64,000 nucleotides of DNA. Source: Providencia sp. (GTDB taxonomy: Bacteria > Pseudomonadota > Gammaproteobacteria > Enterobacterales > Enterobacteriaceae). The translations under genes were made by a program, and so were the position numbers. Each line of letters starts with the position of its first letter. The first letter of the stretch is position 1. Of the stretch, positions 1 through 9,126 are shown piece after piece. The stretch covers positions 226,804 through 290,803 of the forward strand of contig NZ_DOEH01000010.1 in NCBI RefSeq assembly GCF_003533305.1, read 5' to 3'. Under the pieces are notes generated by a model, which saw only the letters and a list, made by a program, of their open reading frames with translations, made no database searches and was not told the DNA's origin.

Positions 1-20
1 ACCAACTGAGCTATTCCCGC
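1..20 (-). tRNA. tRNA-Gly(GCC), 5' end only
   Basis: The reverse complement reads GCGGGAATAGCTCAGTTGGT, the acceptor stem and D-arm start of enterobacterial glycine tRNA with anticodon GCC. The rest, including the anticodon, lies outside the window, so the isoacceptor is inferred. In E. coli the glyVXY tRNA-Gly genes lie just downstream of orn on the same strand, as here. Confidence 0.85.
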
Positions 21-280
21 AAACAATTTTTTGTTTTATCGCCCCAACAAAGTAATAAAAACTTCATTGGTACGGGGTGCGCATTATACGAAATATTAAG
101 ATACTAGCAAGCCCCACAGCGCAAATTTTTCATTTTTTTGTTTGTTTGCTGACAAATTAAACATAATGATGATTTTATCATCGCTGATTGTAATCTTTTG
201 ATTTCAATCAATTAACATTGTTTACTTTTATGAACTCAATAAAAATTAGGGCCTAAAAATACACTTAAAGTAAATAATCG

Positions 281-688
281 CTATTTTTCTTGAACCCAAT
301 CTTCAATTCTTAACCCCTCAACACGTTCAAACTCTCGAGTATTATTAGTCACAACAATAAGTCCTTTACTCCTTGCATGAGCTGCAATGTGTAAATCATT
401 TTCCCCAATTCTTTTCCCTTGTTTCTCGAGGCTTGCTCTTATGTCACCATAATGGAAAGCAGCCAGCTCATCGTAAGGCAAGACCGTCAATCTAGAAACA
501 AAATCATTAACAGTGGCAAGATTCTTCGTTGGATTCATGCTTTTCTCTGCCCCAAAAACTAATTCTGCAAGTGTAATAGCTGAAATAGCTAATTGACTAG
601 CATGCTGATTAAATTTAGGGAGCAGTGACGAAGGACGACGTTTTATTGTAAAAATAATGATGTTTGTATCAAGTAAAAACTTAATCAT
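281..688 (-). CDS. vapC: VapC-type PIN-domain RNase toxin
   Basis: Toxin of a type II toxin-antitoxin pair. Families of this kind are Mg-dependent endoribonucleases, several of which cut initiator tRNA; the target here cannot be read from sequence. The 135-residue protein is one PIN domain with the acidic residues D7 (in LLDTN), E42 (AELVFG) and D98 (GENDLHIAAHA), and the usual late TNNTREF motif. I chose the start at 688 rather than an upstream ATG at 742 because the extra 18 residues do not resemble the family and the antitoxin gene ends at 681. The two genes overlap in ATGATTAA, which implies translational coupling. The pair sits between orn and a tRNA-Gly gene, a position that suggests acquisition. 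Confidence 0.9.
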   Translation of the reverse strand: MIKFLLDTNIIIFTIKRRPSSLLPKFNQHASQLAISAITLAELVFGAEKSMNPTKNLATVNDFVSRLTVLPYDELAAFHYGDIRASLEKQGKRIGENDLHIAAHARSKGLIVVTNNTREFERVEGLRIEDWVQEK

Positions 689-926
689 CAAAAGATTCTC
701 TGTGAGTTGGAACCTGCTCAACCCGTGATGATAAAAAATCATCGGTTATATCGGATTCAAATAAAAAGAAGCTATCCCAAGTATTTTGAACGGGAGTAAT
801 AATTCGCTCTTTACCCTTAGCCCTCACGATGACCTCTTTCACATCATCAGGAAAGCGTAATTCCGCAGGCAAGCGAACATTTTGAGTACGATTATTCATA
901 AAAACTTTACTATGTAGAATCATCAT
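681..926 (-). CDS. vapB: VapB-type antitoxin
   Basis: Antitoxin partner of the adjacent PIN toxin. The 81-residue protein begins with a SpoVT-AbrB-like swapped-hairpin DNA-binding segment, recognised by VFMNNRTQNVRLPAELRFPDDV, here quoted in two halves: VFMNNRTQNVRLPAEL then RFPDDV. The acidic C-terminal part should wrap the toxin. Two consecutive ATG codons (924-926 and 921-923) are possible starts; AGGAG at 931-935 is 4 or 7 nt away, so the second is slightly better placed. Upstream lies a perfect inverted repeat that probably serves as the autorepression operator. Confidence 0.9.
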   Translation of the reverse strand: MMILHSKVFMNNRTQNVRLPAELRFPDDVKEVIVRAKGKERIITPVQNTWDSFFLFESDITDDFLSSRVEQVPTHRESFDD

Positions 927-941
927 ATCTCTCCTAAACCA

Positions 942-985
942 ATGCTATATAGCTTAAGTATATAGCATCTATTTTATTGTTTCAA
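942..985 (-). promoter_or_regulatory. vapBC promoter and operator
   Basis: A perfect 10-bp inverted repeat, ATGCTATATA at 942-951 and its complement at 959-968, flanks a 7-bp spacer that itself contains CTTAAG. On the minus strand a TTGAAA (980-985) and a TATACT (957-962) are separated by 17 bp, a good sigma70 promoter whose -10 lies inside the palindrome. VapBC complexes typically repress their own operon at such palindromes; binding here is inferred. Confidence 0.75.
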
Positions 986-1140
986 CATTGTACAAATAGA
1001 TTAATTATTCGCCATACTAATAACCAGTTTTATCCAAACAAAATTGGCTACCCGACGGCAGCCAATATTATTGTCATTCTGTGATTTAATGATGACTTAA
1101 CACCCTAATAACCAGGCATTTTAAGTGAAAAACAGATCAC

Positions 1141-1683
1141 TTATTTGATGAAGGTCTCACGGTAATAAGCCAACTCCGCAACCGACTCACGAATATCATC
1201 CAGCGCTTGATGCGTATTCTTTTTGGAAAATCCCGCTAAGATTTCGGGCTTCCAGCGACGTGCTAGCTCTTTCAATGTACTGACATCAAGGTATCGATAG
1301 TGGAAATAACTTTCTAACTCCGGCATGTAGTTGAACAGGAAACGACGATCTTGCCCTACACTGTTACCACAAATCGGTGATGCACCTTTAGGTACCCATT
1401 TTTCGAGAAATTCAATCGTCGCCAGTTCTGCTTCACGGTCGTGGATAATACTCTTACGAACACGCTCAACTAAGCCGCTCCCCGTATGGGTATTCACATT
1501 CCATTCATCCATTAAAGCTAGCTGTTCATCGGTTTGATGAACAGCAATCACAGGGCCTTCAGCTAAGATATTAAGTTGGCTATCGGTGACTATAGTGGCA
1601 ATTTCAATAATACGATCGCGGATAGGATCAAGGCCGGTCATTTCTAAATCGATCCAAATTAAATTATTCTCATTCTTTTGCAT
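1141..1683 (-). CDS. orn: Oligoribonuclease
   Basis: A 3'-5' exonuclease that degrades 2-5 nt RNA oligomers and pGpG to mononucleotides, the last step of mRNA decay. The 180-residue DEDDh protein shows the DxE motif in [12 protein letters not shown], the later [10 protein letters not shown] block and HQALDDI near the C-terminus, and has the usual family length (E. coli 181). The start at 1683 is preferred over 1701 because TTAGGG lies 6 nt upstream and the protein then begins [10 protein letters not shown] like its homologues. It is divergent from rsgA, as in E. coli. Confidence 0.97.
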   Translation of the reverse strand: MQKNENNLIWIDLEMTGLDPIRDRIIEIATIVTDSQLNILAEGPVIAVHQTDEQLALMDEWNVNTHTGSGLVERVRKSIIHDREAELATIEFLEKWVPKGASPICGNSVGQDRRFLFNYMPELESYFHYRYLDVSTLKELARRWKPEILAGFSKKNTHQALDDIRESVAELAYYRETFIK

Positions 1684-1739
1684 GATATACCCTAACTGCA
1701 TTCTATGAAGTTAAGGTATGATACCACCGTTCACACTTC

Positions 1740-1826
1740 GAGTTACAGGTGTGTTGCCTTCTCGTTATTCACCGAATTTTAGCGGGCAACCTATTAATAT
1801 GTGCTGAATTACAAGTGTGTTACCTT
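1740..1826. repeat. Pair of imperfect 21-bp direct repeats in the orn-rsgA intergenic region
   Basis: Positions 1740-1760 and 1806-1826 share the pattern GARTTACARGTGTGTTRCCTT (three purine-for-purine differences in 21), with a period of 66 bp. They lie between divergent orn and rsgA. A regulatory role is possible but nothing else supports it. Confidence 0.4.
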
Positions 1827-1919
1827 AGTTTAAGGCGCCAGATTTAATTTAACGCGTCAAATTATTTACCCAATATATTCAAATCAGCGAACCACAGCCA
1901 AGAGTACAAGAGAGGTCAG

Positions 1920-2969
1920 GTGGCTAAACAAAAACTTTCGAAAGGCCAGCAACGCCGCGTTCAAGAAAATCATCAAAAAAGACTCAGAAAACCAAAAACG
2001 ATTGAAATTGATGATAACCAACTCGGTGAAGCTCAAGAAGGCTTAGTGATTAGCCGTTTTGGGCAACATGCGGACATCGAAGCCAGTGATGGCACAATTC
2101 AACGCTGTAACTTGCGTAGAACTATTTCATCGCTAGTGACTGGTGATAAAGTCGTTTGGCGCCCAGCGCTAAACACACAAAGTGATATTAAAGTTAATGG
2201 TGTTGTGGAAGCTGTTCACGAACGGCATTCAGTACTAACTCGCCCTGATTATTATGATGGTTTGAAACCTATTGCAGCAAATATTGACCATATTGTCGTT
2301 GTTTCGGCGATTTTACCTGAACTTTCACTAAACATTATCGACCGTTATCTTGTCGCTTGTGAAACCACCGGTATCAAAGCCATTATTGTGCTCAATAAAA
2401 TAGACTTGTTAGATGAAGAGAATCGCGGATGGGTGAGTGATCTCATGACGATTTATAGCGATATTGGCTATCAAGTTATCGAGGTATCCAGTCACACCAA
2501 TGAAGGAATGGAAGTACTTACTAACGCCTTAGAAGGTAAAGTTTCAGTATTTGTGGGTCAATCCGGGGTAGGGAAATCCAGTTTACTCAATACGTTGTTG
2601 CCTCATAATGAAACCATACTCGTCAATGATGTTTCCGGCAATTCAGGGCTGGGGCAGCATACAACAACCGCCTCGAGACTGTATCACTTCCCACAAGGTG
2701 GCGATGTAATTGACTCACCCGGCGTACGTGAATTCGGTCTTTGGCACCTAACAACGGAACAAGTGACCAAAGGATTTGTCGAATTTAAAGACTATCTCGG
2801 TGGCTGTAAATTCCGTGACTGTAAACATTTAGATGACCCAGGCTGCTTATTACGCCAAGCCACCGATGAAGGCAAAATTGCTGAATCACGCTTTGAGAAC
2901 TACCATCGCATATTAGAAAGTATGGAACAGGTTAAGCCACGTGGCAATTTCACGGGTAAAGAGAAATAA
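1920..2969 (+). CDS. rsgA: Small ribosomal subunit biogenesis GTPase RsgA
   Basis: Late-stage 30S assembly factor that checks the decoding centre and hydrolyses GTP on the subunit. The 349-residue protein is a circularly permuted GTPase: an OB-fold (about 40-110), then G4 NKID (159-162), G1 GQSGVGKSS (213-221) and G3 DSPG (265-268). A C-terminal zinc-binding segment has C296, C301, H303 and C309. The GTG start has GAGAGG upstream, and the N-terminus ([13 protein letters not shown]) matches the family. psd and mscM follow on the same strand, but a 419-nt gap carrying a repeat element intervenes. Confidence 0.98.
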   Translation: MAKQKLSKGQQRRVQENHQKRLRKPKTIEIDDNQLGEAQEGLVISRFGQHADIEASDGTIQRCNLRRTISSLVTGDKVVWRPALNTQSDIKVNGVVEAVHERHSVLTRPDYYDGLKPIAANIDHIVVVSAILPELSLNIIDRYLVACETTGIKAIIVLNKIDLLDEENRGWVSDLMTIYSDIGYQVIEVSSHTNEGMEVLTNALEGKVSVFVGQSGVGKSSLLNTLLPHNETILVNDVSGNSGLGQHTTTASRLYHFPQGGDVIDSPGVREFGLWHLTTEQVTKGFVEFKDYLGGCKFRDCKHLDDPGCLLRQATDEGKIAESRFENYHRILESMEQVKPRGNFTGKEK

Positions 2970-3012
2970 CCCAAGTCAGCCTTACTTTAAGTTAGTGTGC
3001 ACTTACATTCAT

Positions 3013-3052
3013 TTATCAATTGATAAATAAAAAAACACTCTAAATCATCTGA
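3013..3052. terminator. Hairpin region after rsgA
   Basis: TTTATCAATTGATAAA is a perfect palindrome, followed by an A-run and a CACTC/GAGTG hairpin. On the minus strand the second hairpin is followed by seven T residues, which looks like an intrinsic terminator, but no minus-strand gene lies upstream. On the plus strand the T-run is poor. It probably ends rsgA transcription. Confidence 0.4.
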
Positions 3053-3103
3053 GTGATTAAAATAAACAGCTCTTAATAGTTTGAATTATAAATAAGTAAG
3101 CAA

Positions 3104-3295
3104 ATGTCCTAAATAATTCGAATTATAGGTAGCCGGCAAACGAAGATATCCTGAGGAGCATACATTAGTATGTGACTTAGGGAGCTGAGCGTAGCCAACA
3201 CCCCTATAATTCGAAGTATGACGGACATGATGTATGTGACTCAGGGAGCTGAGCATAGCCAACACCCCTATAATTTGAAGTATGACGGACATGAA
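3104..3295. repeat. Palindromic intergenic repeat, copy A, with a 64-bp tandem duplication
   Basis: The unit 3104-3228 has ends that pair: ATGTCC (3104-3109) with GGACAT (3223-3228), and TTCGAATTATAGG (3117-3129) with its exact complement at 3203-3215. The centre is the hairpin CATAC-ATTA-GTATG in the conserved GGAGCATACA..AGTATGTGACT core. The right half is then repeated in tandem: 3168-3231 and 3232-3295 are 64-bp units differing at four positions. Related copies occur at 16131, 20049 and 62618. No coding potential; MITE-like. This accounts for most of the rsgA-psd gap. Confidence 0.85.
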
Positions 3296-3388
3296 AAAAG
3301 TAAAGATTCTTCAGGTTATTGAAACAAACTATATCAAAGGTACAATAGCCGCTTTTCGCTAACTTGCCTTTAAAAATCAGAGGTTAAC

Positions 3389-4288
3389 GTGCTAGATAAT
3401 ATTAAAATCCGTTTGCAATATATACTTCCTAAACAAGGACTTACTAAATTCGCAGGCTGGTTTGCTGATAAAAATGCCGGTTTTGTTACTCAGTGGGCAA
3501 TCAAACTGTTTGCTAAAGCCTATAAAGTTAACATGAACGAAGCACAAAAAAGTGAGTTAACCGCTTATGCCACTTTTAATGATTTTTTTGTACGCGCTTT
3601 AAGAGATGATGCTCGTCCTATTGTGGCGCTAGACAATCAACTCGCACAGCCTGCTGATGGTGCTGTTAGCCAATTAGGTCCAATCAATGATGACCTAATT
3701 TTTCAAGCAAAAGGCCATAATTACACTATTGAAGCTTTACTGGCAGGTCAGTATCAATTAGCGGAAAAATTCCGTGGTGGCGACTTTATCACAACTTATC
3801 TTTCACCGAGTGACTATCACCGCGTACATATGCCTTGTGATGGTTTATTAACAGAGATGATTTATGTGCCTGGGGATTTATTTTCAGTTAACCCATTAAC
3901 TGCCGCCAATGTTCCTAACTTATTTGCCCGTAACGAACGCCTCATCTGTGTGTTTGAAACACCAATAGGTTCAATGATTCAAATATTAGTCGGTGCGACT
4001 ATTGTAGGCAGTATTGAGACTGTTTGGAGCGGCTGTGTTAATACGCAACGCGAAGGCGTAATCAAACGTTGGACATATCCAACCGCGCATTCAGAAGGTG
4101 CAGTTTTTCTGAAAAAAGGTGACGAAATGGGACGCTTTAAATTAGGCTCAACCGTTATTAACTTATTTGAACCTAATACCATCAGTTTCAATTCATCACT
4201 GATCCCAGGCTATGCAACCCGAATGGGTGAGTTACTTGCAGTGTCTGTGAATGATGAAAAACAAACTGACGAGTCCACCGGATCATAA
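3389..4288 (+). CDS. psd: Phosphatidylserine decarboxylase proenzyme
   Basis: Inner-membrane enzyme that makes phosphatidylethanolamine from phosphatidylserine. The proenzyme cleaves itself at the LGST motif (residues 252-255 here); S254 becomes the pyruvoyl group of the short alpha chain, leaving the large beta chain. Other landmarks are [14 protein letters not shown] and [13 protein letters not shown]. At 299 residues it is shorter than E. coli Psd (322); the variable C-terminal tail after the alpha chain is reduced. The mechanosensitive channel gene mscM follows 34 nt later, as in E. coli, so the two are probably cotranscribed. Confidence 0.98.
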   Translation: MLDNIKIRLQYILPKQGLTKFAGWFADKNAGFVTQWAIKLFAKAYKVNMNEAQKSELTAYATFNDFFVRALRDDARPIVALDNQLAQPADGAVSQLGPINDDLIFQAKGHNYTIEALLAGQYQLAEKFRGGDFITTYLSPSDYHRVHMPCDGLLTEMIYVPGDLFSVNPLTAANVPNLFARNERLICVFETPIGSMIQILVGATIVGSIETVWSGCVNTQREGVIKRWTYPTAHSEGAVFLKKGDEMGRFKLGSTVINLFEPNTISFNSSLIPGYATRMGELLAVSVNDEKQTDESTGS

Positions 4289-4322
4289 TCATTTATTCTG
4301 TTACTTGAAGGAGCTCCTCACT

Positions 4323-7300
4323 GTGCGTTTGATTTTCAGTTTTTTTCTTAGTCTGTTAATCGTATTCTCATCCGTTGCGGCGCCAATTGCCTCGCAGGAT
4401 GAGACACAGATAAAGCAGGAGCTCAAACAGCTTGAATCAAGTAAAAATCCAAAAGATGCAGAAATTGCACAAGCATTACAAGGTGCGCTAAATTGGATTG
4501 GTGAAGCTAATGAGGCTGATGCTAAAGCTAAATCCTATCAGGATGCGATTGATAATTTCCCTAAAATTATTAAAACGCTCAGACAAAATTTGCTCAACGA
4601 AAGTGATGTACCCGCCTCTATTCCTGCCGGTATTACGCTAAGTGAGCTCGAACAACGTATTATACAGCTTAGTAGCCAGCTTCTTGACCAAGGACGCCTC
4701 ACTCAACAAGAGCAGGATAAAGGACGAGAAATCAGTGAATCACTCAATTTGTTGCCACAGCAGCTTTCAGAGTCGAGGCGCCAATTAACAGATGCAACAA
4801 CGCGTTTTCAATCCCTCAATACTCCCTCGACTCCGCTAGCAGAGGCACAGTATACTTTAGCTCAAGCCGAAGTAAGTGCTCGCAAATCCATCGTCAATGA
4901 ATTAGAAATGGCGCAGTTATCAGCCAATAATCGTCAAGAAATTTCACGAATGACGTTGGAGCTGTATAAAAAGCGTTATCAGCGACTTGAGCTTGAATTA
5001 CAAAATTTACGTGACTATCAGAATTCACAGCGTCAACAAAAAGCGGTATTAGCCTTAGAACATACCGAAATGCTCGCTGAGCAAGGCGAATTAACGCCGT
5101 ATTTAAAAGAACAAATCGACATTAACCGTAAAATGTCGCAAGAATTGACTGATCAAGCGCAGCGCATGAGCGCCATCACCACCAGCCAATCTGAAATATC
5201 CAATAGCATCCGAGATGCACGCCAAGCACTCACCACTATCCGAGAACAAGCTCAGTGGATAAGTAGCTCAAGTACCTTGGGTGAAGCCTTGCGCTCACAG
5301 CTTTCCCGTTTACCTGATATGCCAAAAAGTCAGCAGCTTGACCGTGAGATGGCGGATTTACGGGTGCAGCGTTTAAATTATGAAGATATGCTTGAGCGCT
5401 TAACTAAGTTGGATGTCTCTGCGCTAGAAAGTGAAAACGCGCTTAGTCAGGCACAGATTCAGGTCTTTAAATCACTCATAAAAACACGCAAAGAATTATT
5501 GTCATCACTTATCTCAGGCTTTGATACTGAGATGCTTGAACTAACTAAACTCAATGTCGCAACGGGTCAATTAACCGATGCATTAAAAGAAGTTAAAGAT
5601 GCGTCAAATCGCTATCTTTTCTGGGTAGCTGATGTCCCACCGGTTAGTATTCAATACCCTGTATTATTAGTCACAGATATTACCCAACTACTTTCATTAG
5701 ACACTTTGTCTCAGTTAGTTGGTGCACTTAAAGTCATGGTAACAACCCAAGATTCGTTTCTATATCTGTTAGGGTCGATTATTTTAGTGATTTTTAGTGT
5801 CAGTACCCGTAAACATTATCAAGCGTTTCTAGACCGTTCTAGCCTACGTATTGGTAAAGTCACGCAAGATCGTTTTTATCTCACAATCCGCACCATTTTT
5901 TGGTCAATCATAGTGGCATTGCCGTTACCGATGATGTGGTCTGCCATCGGTTATGGGCTACAAAGTGCTTGGCAATTCCCTATGGCAGCCGCGATTGGTT
6001 ATGGTGTTAGTGCCACCACTCCAGTATTGTGGCTATTTATGATCAGTGAGACTTTCTCTCGCCCGACAGGTTTATTTATTGCTCACTTTGGTTGGGACAA
6101 AGACGCGGTCAAACGCGCTATGCGTCACTACCGTTTAGCTATTTTTGTTATCGTCCCATTAGTGATGGCACTGATTACCTTTGAACACTATAGCGAAAGA
6201 GAATTTGCCGCAACAATTGGCCGCTTCTGCTTTTTACTACTGTGTGTCGCGTTAAGCTTAATCACCAACAATCTACGACGCTCACAAATTCCGCTTTACC
6301 TTGATAGGCACGGATCAGGGGAAAATATCGTTAATAAAGCGCTATGGTTAATGATATTTCTTGCGCCAGTCGTAGCTGCATTTTTCTCAGTATTGGGCTA
6401 TTTCTCAACCTCTCAAGCCCTGCTTGCTCGACTAGAAACCTCTGTCGCTATCTGGTTTGTAATACTGATTATTTATCATACTATTCGTCGCTGGATGTCA
6501 ATGCAGCGCCGTAAACTTGCTTTCGAGCGTGCAAAACAGCGTCGTGCCGAAATGTTAGCCCAACGAGCAAAAGGGGAAGATGACAGCCAACACCCTAATG
6601 CTAGTAACGAAAGTAATATTGATATCGAAGAACAACTCATTGACCTTGATGCGATTAGCACTCAGTCAGTAGGTCTAGTTCGCTCAATTTTGACGATGAT
6701 TGCATTGGTTTCGCTGATTTGGCTGTGGTCTGAACTGCATACCGCATTCTCATTCCTTGAAAACATTCGTCTGTGGGATGTAACCTCCACAATCAATGGT
6801 GTAGACACCATCCAAGCAATCACCATGGGATCAATTTTCATTGCCATATTGGCGATTATCGTAACAGCTCAACTGGTACGAAATCTCCCTGCGCTACTTG
6901 AGCTCGCGGTGTTACAACATTTAGATTTAACGCCAGGTACGGGCTACGCCATCAGTACCTTGACCAAATATACTATTACCATCATTGGTACTATTGTTGG
7001 CTTTTCAATGCTCGGGATTGATTGGTCAAAATTACAATGGTTAGTCGCCGCAATGGGGGTTGGGTTAGGTTTCGGGTTACAAGAAATCTTTGCTAATATT
7101 ATCTCAGGTTTAATGATTTTGTTTGAAAAGCCTATTCGTATTGGCGACACCGTTACCATTCGTAATTTAACCGGTAATATCACTAAGATTAATACTCGTG
7201 CGACAACGCTAACAGACTGGGATAGAAAAGAAATTATCGTTCCAAATAAAGCGTTTATTACTGAGCAGTTTATTAACTGGTCACTATCAGACACTATCAC

Positions 7301-7652
7301 TCGTATCGTCATGACAATTCCAGCACCTGCCGACACCAATAGTGAGCTCGTCACCAATACTATATTAAGAGCCGCAGAGCGCTCGACAATGATTTTAGAA
7401 ACACCAAACCCCGAGGTTTATCTTGTTGATTTACAACAAGGTATTCAGATTTTCGAATTACGTATCTATGCCGCTGAAATGGGACATCGTATGCCTGCAC
7501 GTCATGAAGTGCACCAAAATATCTTGGCAGCCTTCGCAGAACAAGGCATCCCGTTACCATTCCCACCGTTCCAAGCTCGAGTGGATGTCCGCGATAATAC
7601 GCTACAAAGTGCGACTGGACGTAACCCAGCACGTAAATCTGGAGAACTCTAA
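4323..7652 (+). CDS. mscM: Miniconductance mechanosensitive channel MscM
   Basis: Large MscS-family channel (formerly YjeP) that opens under membrane tension to protect against hypo-osmotic shock. The 1109-residue protein has a signal peptide (VRLIFSFFLSLLIVFSSVAAP), a long periplasmic coiled-coil region to about residue 470, around eleven membrane segments and a C-terminal MscS core with the pore helix region MGVGLGFGLQEIFANIISG and FEKPIRIGDTV. I chose the GTG at 4323, with AAGGAG 9 nt upstream, because it gives the family N-terminus; an ATG at 4251 lies inside psd and adds 24 unrelated residues. Confidence 0.95.
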   Translation: MRLIFSFFLSLLIVFSSVAAPIASQDETQIKQELKQLESSKNPKDAEIAQALQGALNWIGEANEADAKAKSYQDAIDNFPKIIKTLRQNLLNESDVPASIPAGITLSELEQRIIQLSSQLLDQGRLTQQEQDKGREISESLNLLPQQLSESRRQLTDATTRFQSLNTPSTPLAEAQYTLAQAEVSARKSIVNELEMAQLSANNRQEISRMTLELYKKRYQRLELELQNLRDYQNSQRQQKAVLALEHTEMLAEQGELTPYLKEQIDINRKMSQELTDQAQRMSAITTSQSEISNSIRDARQALTTIREQAQWISSSSTLGEALRSQLSRLPDMPKSQQLDREMADLRVQRLNYEDMLERLTKLDVSALESENALSQAQIQVFKSLIKTRKELLSSLISGFDTEMLELTKLNVATGQLTDALKEVKDASNRYLFWVADVPPVSIQYPVLLVTDITQLLSLDTLSQLVGALKVMVTTQDSFLYLLGSIILVIFSVSTRKHYQAFLDRSSLRIGKVTQDRFYLTIRTIFWSIIVALPLPMMWSAIGYGLQSAWQFPMAAAIGYGVSATTPVLWLFMISETFSRPTGLFIAHFGWDKDAVKRAMRHYRLAIFVIVPLVMALITFEHYSEREFAATIGRFCFLLLCVALSLITNNLRRSQIPLYLDRHGSGENIVNKALWLMIFLAPVVAAFFSVLGYFSTSQALLARLETSVAIWFVILIIYHTIRRWMSMQRRKLAFERAKQRRAEMLAQRAKGEDDSQHPNASNESNIDIEEQLIDLDAISTQSVGLVRSILTMIALVSLIWLWSELHTAFSFLENIRLWDVTSTINGVDTIQAITMGSIFIAILAIIVTAQLVRNLPALLELAVLQHLDLTPGTGYAISTLTKYTITIIGTIVGFSMLGIDWSKLQWLVAAMGVGLGFGLQEIFANIISGLMILFEKPIRIGDTVTIRNLTGNITKINTRATTLTDWDRKEIIVPNKAFITEQFINWSLSDTITRIVMTIPAPADTNSELVTNTILRAAERSTMILETPNPEVYLVDLQQGIQIFELRIYAAEMGHRMPARHEVHQNILAAFAEQGIPLPFPPFQARVDVRDNTLQSATGRNPARKSGEL

Positions 7653-7660
7653 TACTTGTA

Positions 7661-7690
7661 GGGACTAAGTACCTTTAGTCCCTCGTTTTT
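7661..7690 (+). terminator. Intrinsic terminator of psd-mscM
   Basis: GGGACTAA (7661-7668) pairs perfectly with TTAGTCCC (7675-7682), followed by TCGTTTTTC. It sits just after the mscM stop and before the next gene. Confidence 0.85.
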
Positions 7691-7706
7691 CTTTCAAGGC
7701 CATGGC

Positions 7707-8036
7707 ATGACCCAAACTTCAAGTTCGCAAGATGAGTCAATTAAGCTTAAAGTAGCGCAAATAGAGCGCATTGGCTCTATTCTCTTTTTTTTGATCCCAT
7801 TAGTTATCTTATTAATTGTTGGAAAAACATTTGCGTTTAATACCTTGTATCTATGGCAAGGTTTTAGCTTATTGTATCTTGTCGTGTATCGCTTATTGTT
7901 GAGAAAGCTTTCGTCTAAAGAAATGCAGTTAAAGGTACGTCGAGGATGGGGATATAATCGTTTCTACCGATTTTGCTGGGGCTATTTGGTGTTATCAATC
8001 ATTATTATGGTGGGATACCAAACGATATCCCACTAA
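7707..8036 (+). CDS. Small membrane protein of unknown function
   Basis: I do not recognise this 109-residue protein. It has a polar N-terminus, then three hydrophobic stretches at about residues 24-42, 46-65 and 89-105, separated by a basic loop (LLRKLSSKEMQLKVRRGWGYNRFYR), here described as two basic clusters around residues 64-86. It would be an inner-membrane protein. It starts after the mscM terminator and converges with the Sel1-repeat gene only 8 nt away. The reading frame is intact and its codon use resembles its neighbours, so I think it is real. Confidence 0.65.
   Translation: MTQTSSSQDESIKLKVAQIERIGSILFFLIPLVILLIVGKTFAFNTLYLWQGFSLLYLVVYRLLLRKLSSKEMQLKVRRGWGYNRFYRFCWGYLVLSIIIMVGYQTISH
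8010..8033. terminator. Hairpin at the convergent gene ends
   Basis: GTGGGATA (8010-8017) pairs with TATCCCAC (8026-8033) across the end of the small membrane-protein gene, just before the stop of the convergent Sel1 gene. No T-run follows on either strand, so termination is only a guess. Confidence 0.35.
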
Positions 8037-8044
8037 CGAGTTAC

Positions 8045-8848
8045 TTAGCTTTGTGTGAAACCATAGGTTTTAATATAATTATCCGCTAATTGCTTCGCTT
8101 GCTGTAATTCTTCTTCATCGAGCTGTGCGGCGATTTTGTCTTGCAGCTTATGACTTTCTTTATTACCACTATAAACCGCCGTCGCGAGCCATGCATACGC
8201 CTGGCGAAGGCTTTTACTCACACCTTTACCTTCTGAATACATAACACCAAGCCTGTCTTGTGATTTAGCATCACGCTGCTTGGCGGCTTTTCTAAACCAA
8301 AATACCGCTTTTTCGTGGTCAACATCCACGCCACTACCCACAGAATACATTTGTCCAATGTTAAACTGGGCGATAACATTTCCACCTTGAGCCGCTTTTC
8401 TGAACCAAAAAGCCGCTTTTTTTACATCTTGAGCCACACCCAGACCTTGGGCATACATCATCGCCATATTAGTTTCTGCGCGAGTATCCCCCTTTTGGGC
8501 CGCTTGTTCATACCACAGCATGGCTTTATCATAATCACGGCGCACACCGAAACCATTCACATACATTGTACCTAACCTGAACTGAGCATCTGAATTCCCC
8601 TGATCCCCAGCTTTAATAAACCATTGTGCTGCCATACTAGAGTCTTGAGAAACACCACTACCTTTAAAATAAAGTTCACCAAGCAAGAATTGCGCTGCAG
8701 AATCACCATTTTCGGCTGACTGCTTAATTTGTTCTATTGTCGGTTGTTTCGCTGATCCAGAGGTTGCTGGTATTGCGGCAGGTGTAGCAAGTAATACAGA
8801 ACTAAAACAAACAGATCCCAACAAAAGCGCTAACGCAATTTTCTTCAT
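8045..8848 (-). CDS. Secreted Sel1-like repeat (TPR) protein
   Basis: The 267-residue protein has a Sec signal peptide (MKKIALALLLGSVCFSSVLLA) and then about five Sel1-like repeats between residues 50 and 235, each with the pattern AQFxLGxMYxxGxGVxxDxxxAxxWxxxAA. Such alpha-alpha solenoids mediate protein-protein contacts; the partner is unknown. With a signal peptide and no membrane anchor it should be periplasmic. It stands alone between the mscM block and yigL, with its own 5' region. Confidence 0.9.
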   Translation of the reverse strand: MKKIALALLLGSVCFSSVLLATPAAIPATSGSAKQPTIEQIKQSAENGDSAAQFLLGELYFKGSGVSQDSSMAAQWFIKAGDQGNSDAQFRLGTMYVNGFGVRRDYDKAMLWYEQAAQKGDTRAETNMAMMYAQGLGVAQDVKKAAFWFRKAAQGGNVIAQFNIGQMYSVGSGVDVDHEKAVFWFRKAAKQRDAKSQDRLGVMYSEGKGVSKSLRQAYAWLATAVYSGNKESHKLQDKIAAQLDEEELQQAKQLADNYIKTYGFTQS

Positions 8849-9063
8849 CCTAAAAAACCCTCAACAGTACAATATACCCACGAACAACTCCCTAATATTC
8901 AGTATTATCGGCCAATCCTGAATATCATCTAGCTTAAACTTGCTTTGCAATATAAAGAATAGGAAAAATGACTTTATTACTGTTAATTGCACTTTATTTG
9001 CATAAACTGAATTTTATTTTCATTAACCAGACTTTCATTGCCGACATTGATTTGTTGAACCAA

Positions 9064-9099
9064 CAAAAAAGCCAGATAGTTATTTAAATTCTATCTGGC
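9064..9099 (-). terminator. Intrinsic terminator of pldB-yigL
   Basis: On the minus strand GCCAGATAG (complement of 9091-9099) pairs with CTATCTGGC (9071-9079), a perfect 9-bp stem, followed by TTTTTTG. It lies 28 nt after the yigL stop. Confidence 0.9.
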
Positions 9100-9126
9100 T
9101 CTGTCAGAAAAGCATTCAAATAACGA

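Noticed and set aside
3086..3292. Open frame of 68 codons on the minus strand
   Set aside because: It lies wholly in repeat copy A; the tandem duplication itself produces the repeated peptide. No ribosome site.
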